This document shows positions 49,572 to 58,161 of a stretch of DNA of 64,000 bases, piece by piece. Location of the stretch: positions 62,001 through 126,000 of the forward strand of contig NZ_JBHSXL010000009.1 in NCBI RefSeq assembly GCF_042662125.1. Reading direction: 5' to 3'. The position numbers and the translations under genes were made by a program. The stretch's first letter is position 1, and every line of letters begins with the position of its first letter. This DNA comes from Halopenitus salinus (GTDB lineage Archaea > Halobacteriota > Halobacteria > Halobacteriales > Haloferacaceae). The notes beneath the pieces were generated by a model, which worked only from the letters and a program-made list of their open reading frames with translations, did not search any database and was not told the DNA's origin.

Positions 49572-50654
49572 ATGACAACCGAGATCGCAGACGACGTGTA
49601 CGGCTGCCTCATCGGGGGCGCGATCGGGGACGCGCTCGGCGCCCCGGTCGAAGGATGGACATACGAACGCATCGAAGAGGAGTACGGGACCCTACAGGAT
49701 TTCAAGCAGTACGACATGCCGTACGCGAACACCCATGCGGGAGCGGTGACCAGCGACACCACGTTGAGACAGATCCTGAGTTTGGCGATCGTCGAGAACG
49801 GAAGCCGAGTTACGCCCGAGGAGTTCGGTCAGGTGTTCTGTGATCGACTCAATCCCGACCGGGTATGGATCAACGAGGAAATCATCGTAAACAAACTGAG
49901 CGCAGGCATGGACCCATGGAGCTCCGGAACCGGTTCCATACCCGACAACAAGATGACCTCCGCGATCACCCCCGTCGGGATCGTAAACCTCGGAGCTCCG
50001 ACGCAGGCGTATCAGGACGGGTTCGTCCTGGCCTCGGTACTACAGGATGGGCCGGATCGACATGGAACGGCGACGGTCGCGGCAGGCGTCGCGGAGGCCA
50101 TCACGCGGGGTGCGACGATCGACACGGTGTTGGCGACCATGACCGAACACGCGACCGGAAAGATGGATCGGGCGATGGACATCGCCATCGGGCTCGCCGA
50201 GGAGAGCGACACGCCGGAGGACCTGATCGAACGGCTGTACGACGAATTTCTCGACTGGAGGTGGCTCCCGTCGCGCTGGGATCGCGAAAAGTACCACGAA
50301 GGGGAGGTCTTCAGTGCGAATACGTTGGAGGTCGTCCCCGTCGCGGTGGCGATGTTGCGGATCTGTGACGGCGAGGTCAACCGGTCGATCATCGAGGGAG
50401 TGAACTACGGTCGCGATAGCGACGCCGTTGCGACGATCGCGGGAAGCATTGCGGGGGCACTACACGGGGCAGACGAGATCCGAAGCGACTGGAAGAGCAA
50501 ATGTGAGACCGCAAACCGGGAGTTCTTCGCGGAACTCGAGGACGATCCCGATGCGGACTTTCGATCCATGGCGGATCGACTAGTGGGCGTACTGGAACGG
50601 GAGCGCGACCGGGCCGAGGAACGGGCCCGAATGCTCTCGGAGGTACTGGAGTAA
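49572..50654 (+). CDS. ADP-ribosylglycohydrolase (DraG/ARH) family protein
   Basis: A 360-residue protein from ATG 49572. The N-terminal motif YGCLIGGAIGDALGAPVEGW and the C-terminal YGRDSDAVATIAGSIAGALHGA correspond to the family's two glycine/Asp metal-binding regions. The usual middle TDDT motif reads TSDTTLRQ. Members remove ADP-ribose from Arg or cleave related N-glycosides using Mg2+ or Mn2+. Located after an IclR regulator in a catabolic block, it may act on a nucleoside-like or sugar substrate rather than on protein (inference). A perfect inverted repeat starts at its stop codon. Confidence 0.85.
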   Translation: MTTEIADDVYGCLIGGAIGDALGAPVEGWTYERIEEEYGTLQDFKQYDMPYANTHAGAVTSDTTLRQILSLAIVENGSRVTPEEFGQVFCDRLNPDRVWINEEIIVNKLSAGMDPWSSGTGSIPDNKMTSAITPVGIVNLGAPTQAYQDGFVLASVLQDGPDRHGTATVAAGVAEAITRGATIDTVLATMTEHATGKMDRAMDIAIGLAEESDTPEDLIERLYDEFLDWRWLPSRWDREKYHEGEVFSANTLEVVPVAVAMLRICDGEVNRSIIEGVNYGRDSDAVATIAGSIAGALHGADEIRSDWKSKCETANREFFAELEDDPDADFRSMADRLVGVLERERDRAEERARMLSEVLE

Positions 50655-50675
50655 TTACAAACTTAGGTTTGTAAT
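50654..50675. repeat. Perfect 9-bp inverted repeat at the end of the ARH gene
   Basis: ATTACAAAC-TTAG-GTTTGTAAT begins at the last base of the stop codon. It could form a hairpin in the transcript, or serve as a two-fold symmetric regulator site. No T-run follows, so a simple U-tract terminator is not shown. Confidence 0.6.
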
Positions 50676-51184
50676 ACCCTGGTGGGAGTACATCTTCGAC
50701 CGCCAGGATTCGAACCCCGACATAGCATCCATCCAGATCCGATCCGGATCATAAACACGACCTAATGAAGCTCAGAAGTGCTCGGTGTGCCGGTCAACCA
50801 CCGATTAGAGGAGTACGTCGCCGGTCGAAAACCCGAATTCACTCCCCGAAGCGAACGATCTGGAGCACATGGGACACCTTTACCAGATCTGGTTTCATGT
50901 CTAGATATAGTTTTATTGATATATAATATTACATATAGTATATGTAACAACATCAATATGTTATGTCGGGGCAGATCGGAGTAGCAAAGCATGGTCGTTA
51001 CATGCGTTACTGGATTTGAAGAGCGCTACTCTCTGTATCGTGAGTAATGCCGGAGTTAAATCCAGAGTATGAATGATCACAAATACAAGAAATATAATAT
51101 TAGAGTAACTATCACCCCGAAATATAAGGAACATTCAGACCTCGCCATGATTTATGGTGGTCGACCCCGACTCGACGCTCGAAG
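50676..51184. other. AT-rich gap with a tRNA T-arm-like piece and short coding relics
   Basis: About 510 bp without an intact gene. The minus strand reads GTCGGGGTTCGAATCCTGG at 50704-50722, like a tRNA T-arm, but no cloverleaf can be built around it. A plus frame around 50778-50870 reads VNHRLEEYVAGRKPEFTP, and the opposite strand also reads short protein-like runs; both are broken by stops. TATA-like stretches lie at 50908-50950. The region probably marks an old integration or deletion site. Confidence 0.35.
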
Positions 51185-52351
51185 ATGCCAACGATCACGA
51201 GGATCGAGACGACGGAGTTCGAGTTTCCGATCGAGGACATGGGCTATTCCGGCCACGGCTTCGATCCGGTCTACGAACCGGGGACGACGAGCTGGCGCAA
51301 GCTGTTCGCGTTCGAGGTCCACACGGACGTGGGGATCACGGGCGAGTACGTCGGAGCCAACTCACCCGGCGCGGCCCAGATCAACATGTTCGCGGACTAC
51401 CTGATCGGGAAGAACCCGCTCAAGCGCGAGCGTCACTGGTCGGAGATCAAGCGCGCGCTGCGGAAGTACGACCGGATGGGGATCGGGCCGATCGACATCG
51501 CGCTGTGGGACTTCGCGGGCAAGTACTACGACGCCCCCATCCACGAGCTGCTCGGCACCTACCGCGAGCGCCTCCCCGCCTACGCCTCCACCTACGCGGG
51601 CGACGACGCCGGCGGGCTCGATTCCCCGGAGGCCTACGCGGACTTCGCCGAGGACTGTCTCGAGATGGGCTACGGCGGCTTCAAGATCCACGTGTGGGCC
51701 GACGAGCTGCGATCCGTCGATCGGATGGTCGAGACGGTCCACGCGGTGGGCGAGCGCGTCGGCGACGAGATGGACCTCATGCTCGATCCCGCCTGCCACC
51801 TCGAGACGTGGGGGGACACGCTCGAGGTCGGCAAGGCGTGTGACGAACAGGACTTCTACTGGTACGAGGACCCCTACAAGGACGCGGGACTCTCCCAGCA
51901 CGGCCACGGGAAGCTGATGGAGAAGATCGACACGCCGATCCTCCAGACCGAGCACGTCCGTGGCCTCGAACCACACGTGGACTTCATCGCGAACGGCGCG
52001 ACCGACTTCGTGCGCGCGGACCCCGAGTACGACGCCGGGATCACGGGCGCGATGAAGATCGCCAACGCCGCGGAAGGCTTCGGCCTCGACGTCGAGCTTC
52101 ACGCCCCCGGCCCCGCACAACGCCAGTGCTTGGCGGCCATTCGTAACGCCAACTACTACGAACTCGCCCTCGTCCATCCCGACGTCGACAACCCCATCCC
52201 GCCCGTCTACAAGGGCGACTACGACGATCACCTCGAGACGATCGACGAGGACGGGACGGTGCCCGTGCCGGACGGCCCCGGCCTCGGCGTCGAGTACGAC
52301 TGGGAGTTCATCGAGGACAACGCCACCGGCAGCGTCCATGTCTACGAGTAG
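51185..52351 (+). CDS. Enolase-superfamily sugar-acid dehydratase, copy 2
   Basis: A 388-residue paralogue of the protein encoded at 18671-19846. The start ATG 51185 aligns with the start of copy 1. The barrel has GFKIHVWAD, DLMLDPAC, YWYEDPY, LQTEHVRG, RADPEYDAGI and ELHAPGPA, so the metal ligands and base His are kept. Differences cluster in the N-terminal strand region and after the KIH motif (residues ~180-190), where substrate contacts are expected. It faces the TRAP transporter operon tail to tail, suggesting the TRAP system imports its substrate. Confidence 0.9.
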   Translation: MPTITRIETTEFEFPIEDMGYSGHGFDPVYEPGTTSWRKLFAFEVHTDVGITGEYVGANSPGAAQINMFADYLIGKNPLKRERHWSEIKRALRKYDRMGIGPIDIALWDFAGKYYDAPIHELLGTYRERLPAYASTYAGDDAGGLDSPEAYADFAEDCLEMGYGGFKIHVWADELRSVDRMVETVHAVGERVGDEMDLMLDPACHLETWGDTLEVGKACDEQDFYWYEDPYKDAGLSQHGHGKLMEKIDTPILQTEHVRGLEPHVDFIANGATDFVRADPEYDAGITGAMKIANAAEGFGLDVELHAPGPAQRQCLAAIRNANYYELALVHPDVDNPIPPVYKGDYDDHLETIDEDGTVPVPDGPGLGVEYDWEFIEDNATGSVHVYE

Positions 52352-52402
52352 GACGCGCCGCGGCGCGAAAACGTCGATCGAACGAAAACGGGGTGACCGA
52401 CC

Positions 52403-53686
52403 CTACACTCCCGTGAGCCGCGGGAGCATGAGGGTTAGCTGCGGGAAGTAGACGATCGCCAACAGGACCGCGAGGTCGGCGGCGTAGAACGGGAGGATCT
52501 TCTTGCTGATCTCCCAGACTGGGACCTCGGAGACGCTGGACGCCGCGAACAGACAGATGCCGAGCGGCGGCGTGATGAGCCCGAAGTTCAGCGTCACGAT
52601 GAACATGATGCCGAACTGGTAGGCGGGAATGCCGAGCGTCTCCGCGATCGTCGCGAGCGTCGGGGCCAGGATGATGGCCGCGGCGCCGATCTCGAGCCAC
52701 GTCCCGACGAACAGGAGGACGAGGCCGACGACCAGCATGAAGCCGACGGGGCTGAGGCCCATCTCGACGAGCGTGTTACCCAGCTGGCGGGTGATTCCCT
52801 GGATCGCGAGCATCCACGAGAGGATGGACGCGAACCCGATGATGGCGTAGAGCTGCGTCGAGCGCTCGAGGGTGACCCGAAGCGACTCGACGATCTTGTT
52901 GCCCGTGAGCGAGCGGTAGAAGCCGCCGCCGATCAACAGCGCGTAGACACACGCCACCGCGGCGGCCTCTGTCGGCGTGAAGACGCCGCCGAGGATGCCG
53001 CCGAGGATGATCGCGGGCATCGTCAACGCCACGAGGGAGTCGAACAGCATCGAGGGAAGCTCCGAGCGCGTCATCTCGGGCGTGTGGCTCGGGAAGTCGT
53101 ACTGGATCGAGAGGATCCCCGTGATCACCATGAGCGCGCCGCCGAGCAGGATACCCGGGATCACGGCGGCGGCGAAGAGGCCGCCGATCGAGTTGCCCGT
53201 CACCGAGCCGTAGATGACGATGATGATGCTCGGCGGGATGATCGGACCGATGATCGAGGAGGCCGCCGTGATCGCGGAGCTGAAGGCGTCGTCGTACCCC
53301 TCCTCGCCCATCGCGGGAATGAACACCGAGCCGAGGGCCGCCACGTCGGCGACCGCGGCGCCCGTGATCCCGGCGAAAAAGAGGCTCGCGAGAACGTTCG
53401 CCTGCGCGAGCCCGCCGCGGATCCGGCCGATCGTGTAGTTGGCGAAGTTCACGATGCGGTTCGTGATCCCCGATCGGTTCATCAGCTCCCCGGCGAGCAG
53501 GAAGAAGGGGATGGCCAACAGGACGAACGAGTTGAGCCCGCTGAAGATCCGGGTCACCCCGGTCGTCATCGACTCGCCGGCGATGTACAACCAGAGGTAC
53601 GACACCGTTGCGATCGCGAACGCGATGTCCACGCGCAAGAAGATGAGCGCGAGCAGGACGATGAGGAGGGGAACGAGCTCAATCAT
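52403..53686 (-). CDS. dctM: TRAP transporter large permease (DctM)
   Basis: A 427-residue protein with about 12 helices. N-terminal LLALIFLRVDIAFAIATVSY, then FVLLAIPFFLLAGELMNRSG (a core DctM motif), GGLAQANVLASLFFAGITGA, PPSIIIVIYGSVTGNSIG and C-terminal LGICLFAASSVSEVPVWEI. Overlaps the dctQ stop by 8 bp. It carries out sodium-driven uptake of an organic or sugar acid. The dehydratase gene at 51185 converges 51 bp away. Confidence 0.92.
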   Translation of the reverse strand: MIELVPLLIVLLALIFLRVDIAFAIATVSYLWLYIAGESMTTGVTRIFSGLNSFVLLAIPFFLLAGELMNRSGITNRIVNFANYTIGRIRGGLAQANVLASLFFAGITGAAVADVAALGSVFIPAMGEEGYDDAFSSAITAASSIIGPIIPPSIIIVIYGSVTGNSIGGLFAAAVIPGILLGGALMVITGILSIQYDFPSHTPEMTRSELPSMLFDSLVALTMPAIILGGILGGVFTPTEAAAVACVYALLIGGGFYRSLTGNKIVESLRVTLERSTQLYAIIGFASILSWMLAIQGITRQLGNTLVEMGLSPVGFMLVVGLVLLFVGTWLEIGAAAIILAPTLATIAETLGIPAYQFGIMFIVTLNFGLITPPLGICLFAASSVSEVPVWEISKKILPFYAADLAVLLAIVYFPQLTLMLPRLTGV

Positions 53687-54257
53687 CGGAGACCTCCCGT
53701 CGATCGGACGCCTCGTAGATCATGGCGTTCGACTCCCGCTCGAGGATGGCGAGTCTGAGCACTCGCGACAGCGAGAACAGCGCGACGAGCGCGCCGCTTA
53801 TCGGAACGACCGAGTAGACCCACACCATCTGGAACCCCAACGCCGGCATCGTCGACCGAAAGCCGGCATCGAAGGCGTACTGTGCGCCGAAGAACACCCA
53901 GATCAGCCCGAGAACCGTGTAGAGAGCGGCGATGGCGATCTGGATCCCGTACCGGGTCGACGGGGAGAACCGGTCGTAGAACAGCCCGACGTGGAGGTGG
54001 TCGTCGGTGTTGACGAGCGACGCGGTGATCAAGAGCGCGAACCAGATCATCAGGTATCGCGACACCTCGTTGGCCCACAGAAGCGACTCGCTGAACACGT
54101 ATCGCATGACCACGTTCAACATGACCACGCAGACGAGCAGCGAGAGAAACACGAGACACAGCTGTCGAATCCTGGTGTCGACCTCGTCCATGACGCCGTG
54201 GTACGTGCTCGCCACCTGATAGAGCGAGCTGTTCTTGTCGACGTTAATTCGTGGCAT
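53679..54257 (-). CDS. dctQ: TRAP transporter small permease (DctQ)
   Basis: A 192-residue protein with four helices: LCLVFLSLLVCVVMLNVVMRY, EVSRYLMIWFALLITASLV, YGIQIAIAALYTVLGLIWVF and WVYSVVPISGALVALFSLSR. The W-A-N-E-V-S-R-Y stretch in the second helix matches the DctQ family pattern (usually E-x-x-R). It lies between the Usp gene and dctM in the operon. Confidence 0.9.
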   Translation of the reverse strand: MPRINVDKNSSLYQVASTYHGVMDEVDTRIRQLCLVFLSLLVCVVMLNVVMRYVFSESLLWANEVSRYLMIWFALLITASLVNTDDHLHVGLFYDRFSPSTRYGIQIAIAALYTVLGLIWVFFGAQYAFDAGFRSTMPALGFQMVWVYSVVPISGALVALFSLSRVLRLAILERESNAMIYEASDRREVSDD

Positions 54258-54332
54258 GGTTCGATTGAACGACTGACGGACGAATGGTCCGTGGTTGATC
54301 CGGGACGCGTCGGGAAACCGACGGCGACGCGG

Positions 54333-54767
54333 TCATCGATCCTCCTCCGATCCCGCTTCCGGAACGACCGTGACGGGGACGTCGGCGTCCAGAATGACGG
54401 ACTGGACCGTGCTCCCGAAGATCGCCTTGCCGGTCGGCGACCGCTTTCTGCCGCCCAAGACGATCTGGTCGACGTCCCGATCGGATGCGAGGGAGACGAT
54501 GGCGTCGTCAGGGTGTCCCTCCGCGACGAGTGCGTCGACGTCGAATCCTTCGTCCTCGAGCGCGTCGCGCGCCCAGGTGACGGTCTCGGGGACGTCGTCG
54601 TACTCCTGAAGGGAGAGCGTTCCGCCGAGGTCGGAGTCGATCTCCTCGAAGACGTACAGGACGGTCACCGACACCTCCTCGGATCGAACCGGGAGGTCGG
54701 AGACGGCGTTCACCTGTCGCCGCGTGCGCGTCTCGTCCTTTCGAACTGGAATGAGTATGTGGTACAT
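54333..54767 (-). CDS. Universal stress protein inside the TRAP operon
   Basis: A 144-residue Usp domain between dctP (52 bp upstream) and dctQ (75 bp downstream), same strand. It starts MYHILIPVRKDETRTRRQV, ends IVLGGRKRSPTGKAIFGST and PVTVVPEAG, with the complete G-x2-G-x9-G-S loop. The tight placement inside a transporter operon suggests direct control of TRAP uptake. TRAP-associated Usp proteins (TeaD with TeaABC in Halomonas) are a known precedent. Confidence 0.9.
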   Translation of the reverse strand: MYHILIPVRKDETRTRRQVNAVSDLPVRSEEVSVTVLYVFEEIDSDLGGTLSLQEYDDVPETVTWARDALEDEGFDVDALVAEGHPDDAIVSLASDRDVDQIVLGGRKRSPTGKAIFGSTVQSVILDADVPVTVVPEAGSEEDR

Positions 54768-54819
54768 GCTACGATGATGAGTGGAAAACGGTTGTGAGGC
54801 GAGGCGACCCGCTACCGGC

Positions 54820-55968
54820 TTACTGGTAGCCGAGTTCCTGTTCCGCCTGCTCGATCGCGTCGGTCATCTCGTCGACGAGCCCGGGGTCGTCCATCTGCTC
54901 GCGGACGATCTGGCCGACGGGCTCCTGGGTCGCCTCCTGGAACTCGGTGATGAGGTCCTGGGGCGGATCGAAGACGGTGACGCCCGCGTCCTCGACGGTC
55001 TGGACGCCGCGCTGGCGCTGGATGCGGTTGATCATCCGAGCGTCCTGGGAGGCGAGGCGGCCGGCGGTGAGCACGATCTGCTGGTAGTGCTCGGGCAGGT
55101 CCTGGAACCACGACTCGTTGGCGTGGATGAAGTTCATCGTGAAGACGTGTCGGTCCAGGATGATGAAGTCGAGCACTTCGTGGAGGTCGCCCGAGATGAC
55201 GGTCGGGATGGAGTTCTCCTGGCCGGCGACGACGCCCTGGTCGATCGCCTGGTAGAGCTCGTTCCAGTCGATCGGGGTCGGGTTGGCGCCGAGCTGGCGA
55301 ACGAGCTCCTGGTGGGCCTCGATCTGCATCGTCCGGATGTCGAGCCCCTCCATGTCGCTGAGCGAGCGGATCTCCGAGCCAGCGATGCCGAACGAGCGGA
55401 AGCCGCCGTTGTCGTACCACGTCAGCATGCGCAGGCCGGTCTGGTCGCGGAAGTCCTCCCAGAGCGTGTCGCCGAAGCCCTTGTCGAAGACGTAGTTCGC
55501 GACCTCGACGTTGCGGAACGCGTACGGAAGCGCGTACACGTTGATGTTGGGGTAGAACGGCGCGATGTGTCCCTCCGCCGTCGAGCCGACGAGCTCGAGC
55601 GAGCCGGACTGGTTCTGCTCGATCATCTCACGGAGGCTGCCGAGGGCGCCACCGGGCGAGATCTCGACCGTGAAGTTGCCGTTCGTCTGCTGTTCGACGT
55701 AGTTCTTGAACGTCGTCGCGGCGCGGTGCTGGTGCTGCTGGATGTCCTCGGGACCGGAGTGGCCGAGAGTCACCGTCATCTCGGGCATCGCCAGATCGTT
55801 CGCGTTCTGGGAACTCCCGCCGTTCCCGTTGCCGCCGTTGCCGCCGTTGCCGCCGTTTCCGTTGCCACCGCTGCCGGTCAGGGAGCTACAGCCCGCCGTG
55901 GAGGCGACGCCGGCCGTGATCCCGAGCGCGGAGGCTTTCCTCATGAATGAACGTCTGTTTTGAGTCAT
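54820..55968 (-). CDS. dctP: TRAP transporter solute-binding lipoprotein (DctP)
   Basis: A 382-residue secreted lipoprotein. The Tat motif RRSFMRKASALG is followed by the lipobox VASTAGC and a Gly/Asn-rich tether. The mature domain has MTVTLGHSGPEDIQQHQHRA, GGALGSLREMIEQNQSG, FRNVEVANYVFDKGFG and the conserved binding Arg/Asn region near MEGLDIRTMQ. The family binds organic acid anions. A TATA-like box lies at 55992-56002. First gene of the dctP-usp-dctQ-dctM operon. Confidence 0.92.
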   Translation of the reverse strand: MTQNRRSFMRKASALGITAGVASTAGCSSLTGSGGNGNGGNGGNGGNGNGGSSQNANDLAMPEMTVTLGHSGPEDIQQHQHRAATTFKNYVEQQTNGNFTVEISPGGALGSLREMIEQNQSGSLELVGSTAEGHIAPFYPNINVYALPYAFRNVEVANYVFDKGFGDTLWEDFRDQTGLRMLTWYDNGGFRSFGIAGSEIRSLSDMEGLDIRTMQIEAHQELVRQLGANPTPIDWNELYQAIDQGVVAGQENSIPTVISGDLHEVLDFIILDRHVFTMNFIHANESWFQDLPEHYQQIVLTAGRLASQDARMINRIQRQRGVQTVEDAGVTVFDPPQDLITEFQEATQEPVGQIVREQMDDPGLVDEMTDAIEQAEQELGYQ

Positions 55969-56309
55969 CGCATTCGTCGATTGGAGAGGACTATAATAAA
56001 AGTTATCAAACGACGCTCATTGCTCGAATTGGAGAAGTAAAACGCATGAAAGAACGTTGAATATCTAGATAATAATTATAAATACATATAACAAAATTCC
56101 GAGATAATAACTAAATTGACGAATACGGATCATTAATGAGTGGGTGGCGAACGGATCCGGAACGACGGCGACGATCGGAGGGCTTCATTCGCAAAACGGG
56201 AACACCCGTTGAAAAGAATGACGTTCGAGTCCCGCGGATCGGCGGACGATCGGTGCATTGAGGGTCGTGTCATCACAACGCATATGGCCGTACGCGATGA
56301 GGGAACGGC
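55969..56309. other. AT-rich divergent intergenic region
   Basis: About 340 bp between the TRAP operon and the ABC binding-protein gene. The minus-strand TATA-like TTTTATTATA box for dctP is at 55992-56002. A second AT-rich stretch (56058-56135) contains TATA-like runs but is ~180 bp from the next start. No gene seen. Confidence 0.5.
55992..56002 (-). promoter_or_regulatory. TATA-like box of the TRAP operon
   Basis: CTTTTATTATA on the minus strand lies 24-34 nt before the dctP ATG at 55968. Confidence 0.55.
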
Positions 56310-57338
56310 ATGGAGCGATCACGACGGGGATTCCTCAAGGCGTTCGGCGGCGGCGGCGCGCTCCTCGGGGGCGCATACGTCGCGACCCGCGGCGTTCGAG
56401 GCGATCGTCGACCGGCGGACCTCGAGGAGTGGCCGCCGTCCGAGTCGTCCGGCCGGCTCAGTTACTGGTCGTGGCAACACTACTGGCGATCGCAGGCCGA
56501 GGCGTTCCAGTTCGACGCCGACCTCGAGGCGATCGACAGCGAGACCGTCCCGGCCCGCGACCAGTACCGACGTCTCGTCGACGGCGAGACGCCGGACGTC
56601 GTCACCCTTCCCACGAGGCAGTTCGAACGGGCCGTCGAGAACGACCTCCTCGCGTCCTTCGATCCCGAGGTCGTCCCGTTCTGGCCGCCACGGAACGAAC
56701 TGCAGACGCACGACGAATCACTGTACGTGCGCGAGGACGGCTGTTACGGCGTCCCACAGACGCCGATGAGCTACGCGCTCGCCTACCACCGCGAGGAACT
56801 CGAAGAGCCCTCCTCGTGGAGCCTGCTGTGGGACGAGTCGCTCACCGGACGGATCGGGATGCCGGCCGACCCGATACTCGCCGGACAGGTCGCCGCGCTC
56901 TACACCGGCCAGGACCCGAACGACCCCGACGACGTCGACGCGATCCGGGAGGCACTCGAGACCCAGCGCTCGCTCGTCGGAACCTACTGGACCGACTGGA
57001 ACGACTGCTGGCGCGCGTTCCGCGATGCGAGCATCAAGGCCGCCGTCCTCCCCAACCCCCGAATGTGTCTCTGCTCGCAGGACGGCACCCCGATCGTCAT
57101 GGCCGAACCCAACGAGGGCGTCCTCTACGGACAGAACACGCTCGCGATCCCCAAGGACGCCTCGAACCCCTACACGGCCCTCGAGTTCATCGACTGGGGC
57201 CTCGAGTTCAAGACCGGCACCGACGCCATGTGGACCCCCGAGGAGTGGCCGCTCCGTCCCCACCGCATGCTCGAGACCGACGCGCGAGAGGCCTACCTCG
57301 AGGCGGCCGAGACGGTCGGGATCGACGGGGCGGAATGA
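56310..57338 (+). CDS. Extracellular solute-binding protein, PotD/iron-type ABC family, orphan
   Basis: A 342-residue secreted protein with a Tat-type start (MERSRRGFLKAFGGGG) but no lipobox Cys. The mature part has LSYWSWQHYWRSQAEAFQF, TPDVVTLPTRQFERAVENDL, then YGVPQTPMSYALAYHREE and LTGRIGMPADP, a layout like spermidine/putrescine and iron-type binding proteins (YWSW strand, PYG-like loop). No permease or ATPase gene is nearby. The ABC-ATPase tail at 37.1 kb may be a relic of such a transporter, but that is a guess. Confidence 0.82.
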   Translation: MERSRRGFLKAFGGGGALLGGAYVATRGVRGDRRPADLEEWPPSESSGRLSYWSWQHYWRSQAEAFQFDADLEAIDSETVPARDQYRRLVDGETPDVVTLPTRQFERAVENDLLASFDPEVVPFWPPRNELQTHDESLYVREDGCYGVPQTPMSYALAYHREELEEPSSWSLLWDESLTGRIGMPADPILAGQVAALYTGQDPNDPDDVDAIREALETQRSLVGTYWTDWNDCWRAFRDASIKAAVLPNPRMCLCSQDGTPIVMAEPNEGVLYGQNTLAIPKDASNPYTALEFIDWGLEFKTGTDAMWTPEEWPLRPHRMLETDAREAYLEAAETVGIDGAE

Positions 57339-57372
57339 GGAAATTCACGAGGACCACACGGACACACGAGCC

Positions 57373-58161
57373 ATGACCGACGCGCACGATCCGGTAACTG
57401 ACCGTCACCGGGACACGTCATCGACCGACGTCGATCCCCTACCGATCGACGTCGATTCCCGGTCGCGTCGCGCGGCAGTGGCGACGATCGGCTCGCTCGG
57501 AGCCGGGGTGCTCGCCGGCTGTCTGGACCGAGGTGGGGTGAAAGGCGACGGGAGCGGAACCGGAACCGGCGGATCCGAGTCCGTCGAGACGCACCCGGCC
57601 ACGAACGCCATCGAGGGCTCGCCGACGCTCGGCCCCGAGCCGGGAACGGCCGAGGCGACGATCGTCGAGTTCGGCGATCCCTCCTGTAGCACGTGTGCCG
57701 CGTTCGCATCCTCGACCTTCCCGAAGCTGCGAGAGAACGCGATCGATCCCGGGCGAGTGAGCTACGTCTGGCGGGCGCTACCGGGCGTCGAGCCGTGGGG
57801 CCGGCCCGCCGCCCGCGCGCTCTGGGCCGTCCAGCTCGCCGATCCCGAAGGGTTCTGGCGACTCAAGGCGTGGTACTACGACGAGCGGGCGTCCATCTCC
57901 GAGGACACCGTGCGCGACCGGACCGAGGAGGCGCTCGTGGATGGCGAAGTCTCGACCGACGCGCGCGTGGACCGCGTGCTGGCGGCGATCGACGACGAGG
58001 ACGAGACGGTTCGGGAACGGCTCGAGCGCGACGAGCGGGCGGGCAAGGAGACCGACTTCACGGGCGTGCCCGCGTTCGTGCTCTTTCGGGACGGCGAGCA
58101 CGTTACGACCGTCCTCGGCAACCAACCGTACGGCGTCTTCGAGGGGGCACTGGGGCTGTGA
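57373..58161 (+). CDS. DsbA-like thioredoxin-fold lipoprotein
   Basis: A 262-residue protein from ATG 57373. The leader has a Tat-like SRSRRAAVATIGS followed by the lipobox GVLAGC. A Gly/Ser spacer leads to the DsbA fold: TIVEFGDPSCSTCAAFAS (CxxC redox site, C-S-T-C), the helical insert and the cis-Pro loop TGVPAFVLFRDG. It lies outside the cell membrane, where it would make or reduce disulfides. The stop overlaps the next gene (GTGA), which encodes a Cys-motif membrane protein, probably its redox partner. Confidence 0.88.
   Translation: MTDAHDPVTDRHRDTSSTDVDPLPIDVDSRSRRAAVATIGSLGAGVLAGCLDRGGVKGDGSGTGTGGSESVETHPATNAIEGSPTLGPEPGTAEATIVEFGDPSCSTCAAFASSTFPKLRENAIDPGRVSYVWRALPGVEPWGRPAARALWAVQLADPEGFWRLKAWYYDERASISEDTVRDRTEEALVDGEVSTDARVDRVLAAIDDEDETVRERLERDERAGKETDFTGVPAFVLFRDGEHVTTVLGNQPYGVFEGALGL

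Noticed and set aside
50704..50722. Intact tRNA gene
   Set aside because: No pairing acceptor stem, D-arm or anticodon arm can be found around the T-arm-like piece.
50778..50984. Plus-strand 68-codon frame in the gap after the ADP-ribosylglycohydrolase gene
   Set aside because: Its second half is AT-rich and hydrophobic by chance, and no domain is recognised; at best the first ~30 codons are a relic.
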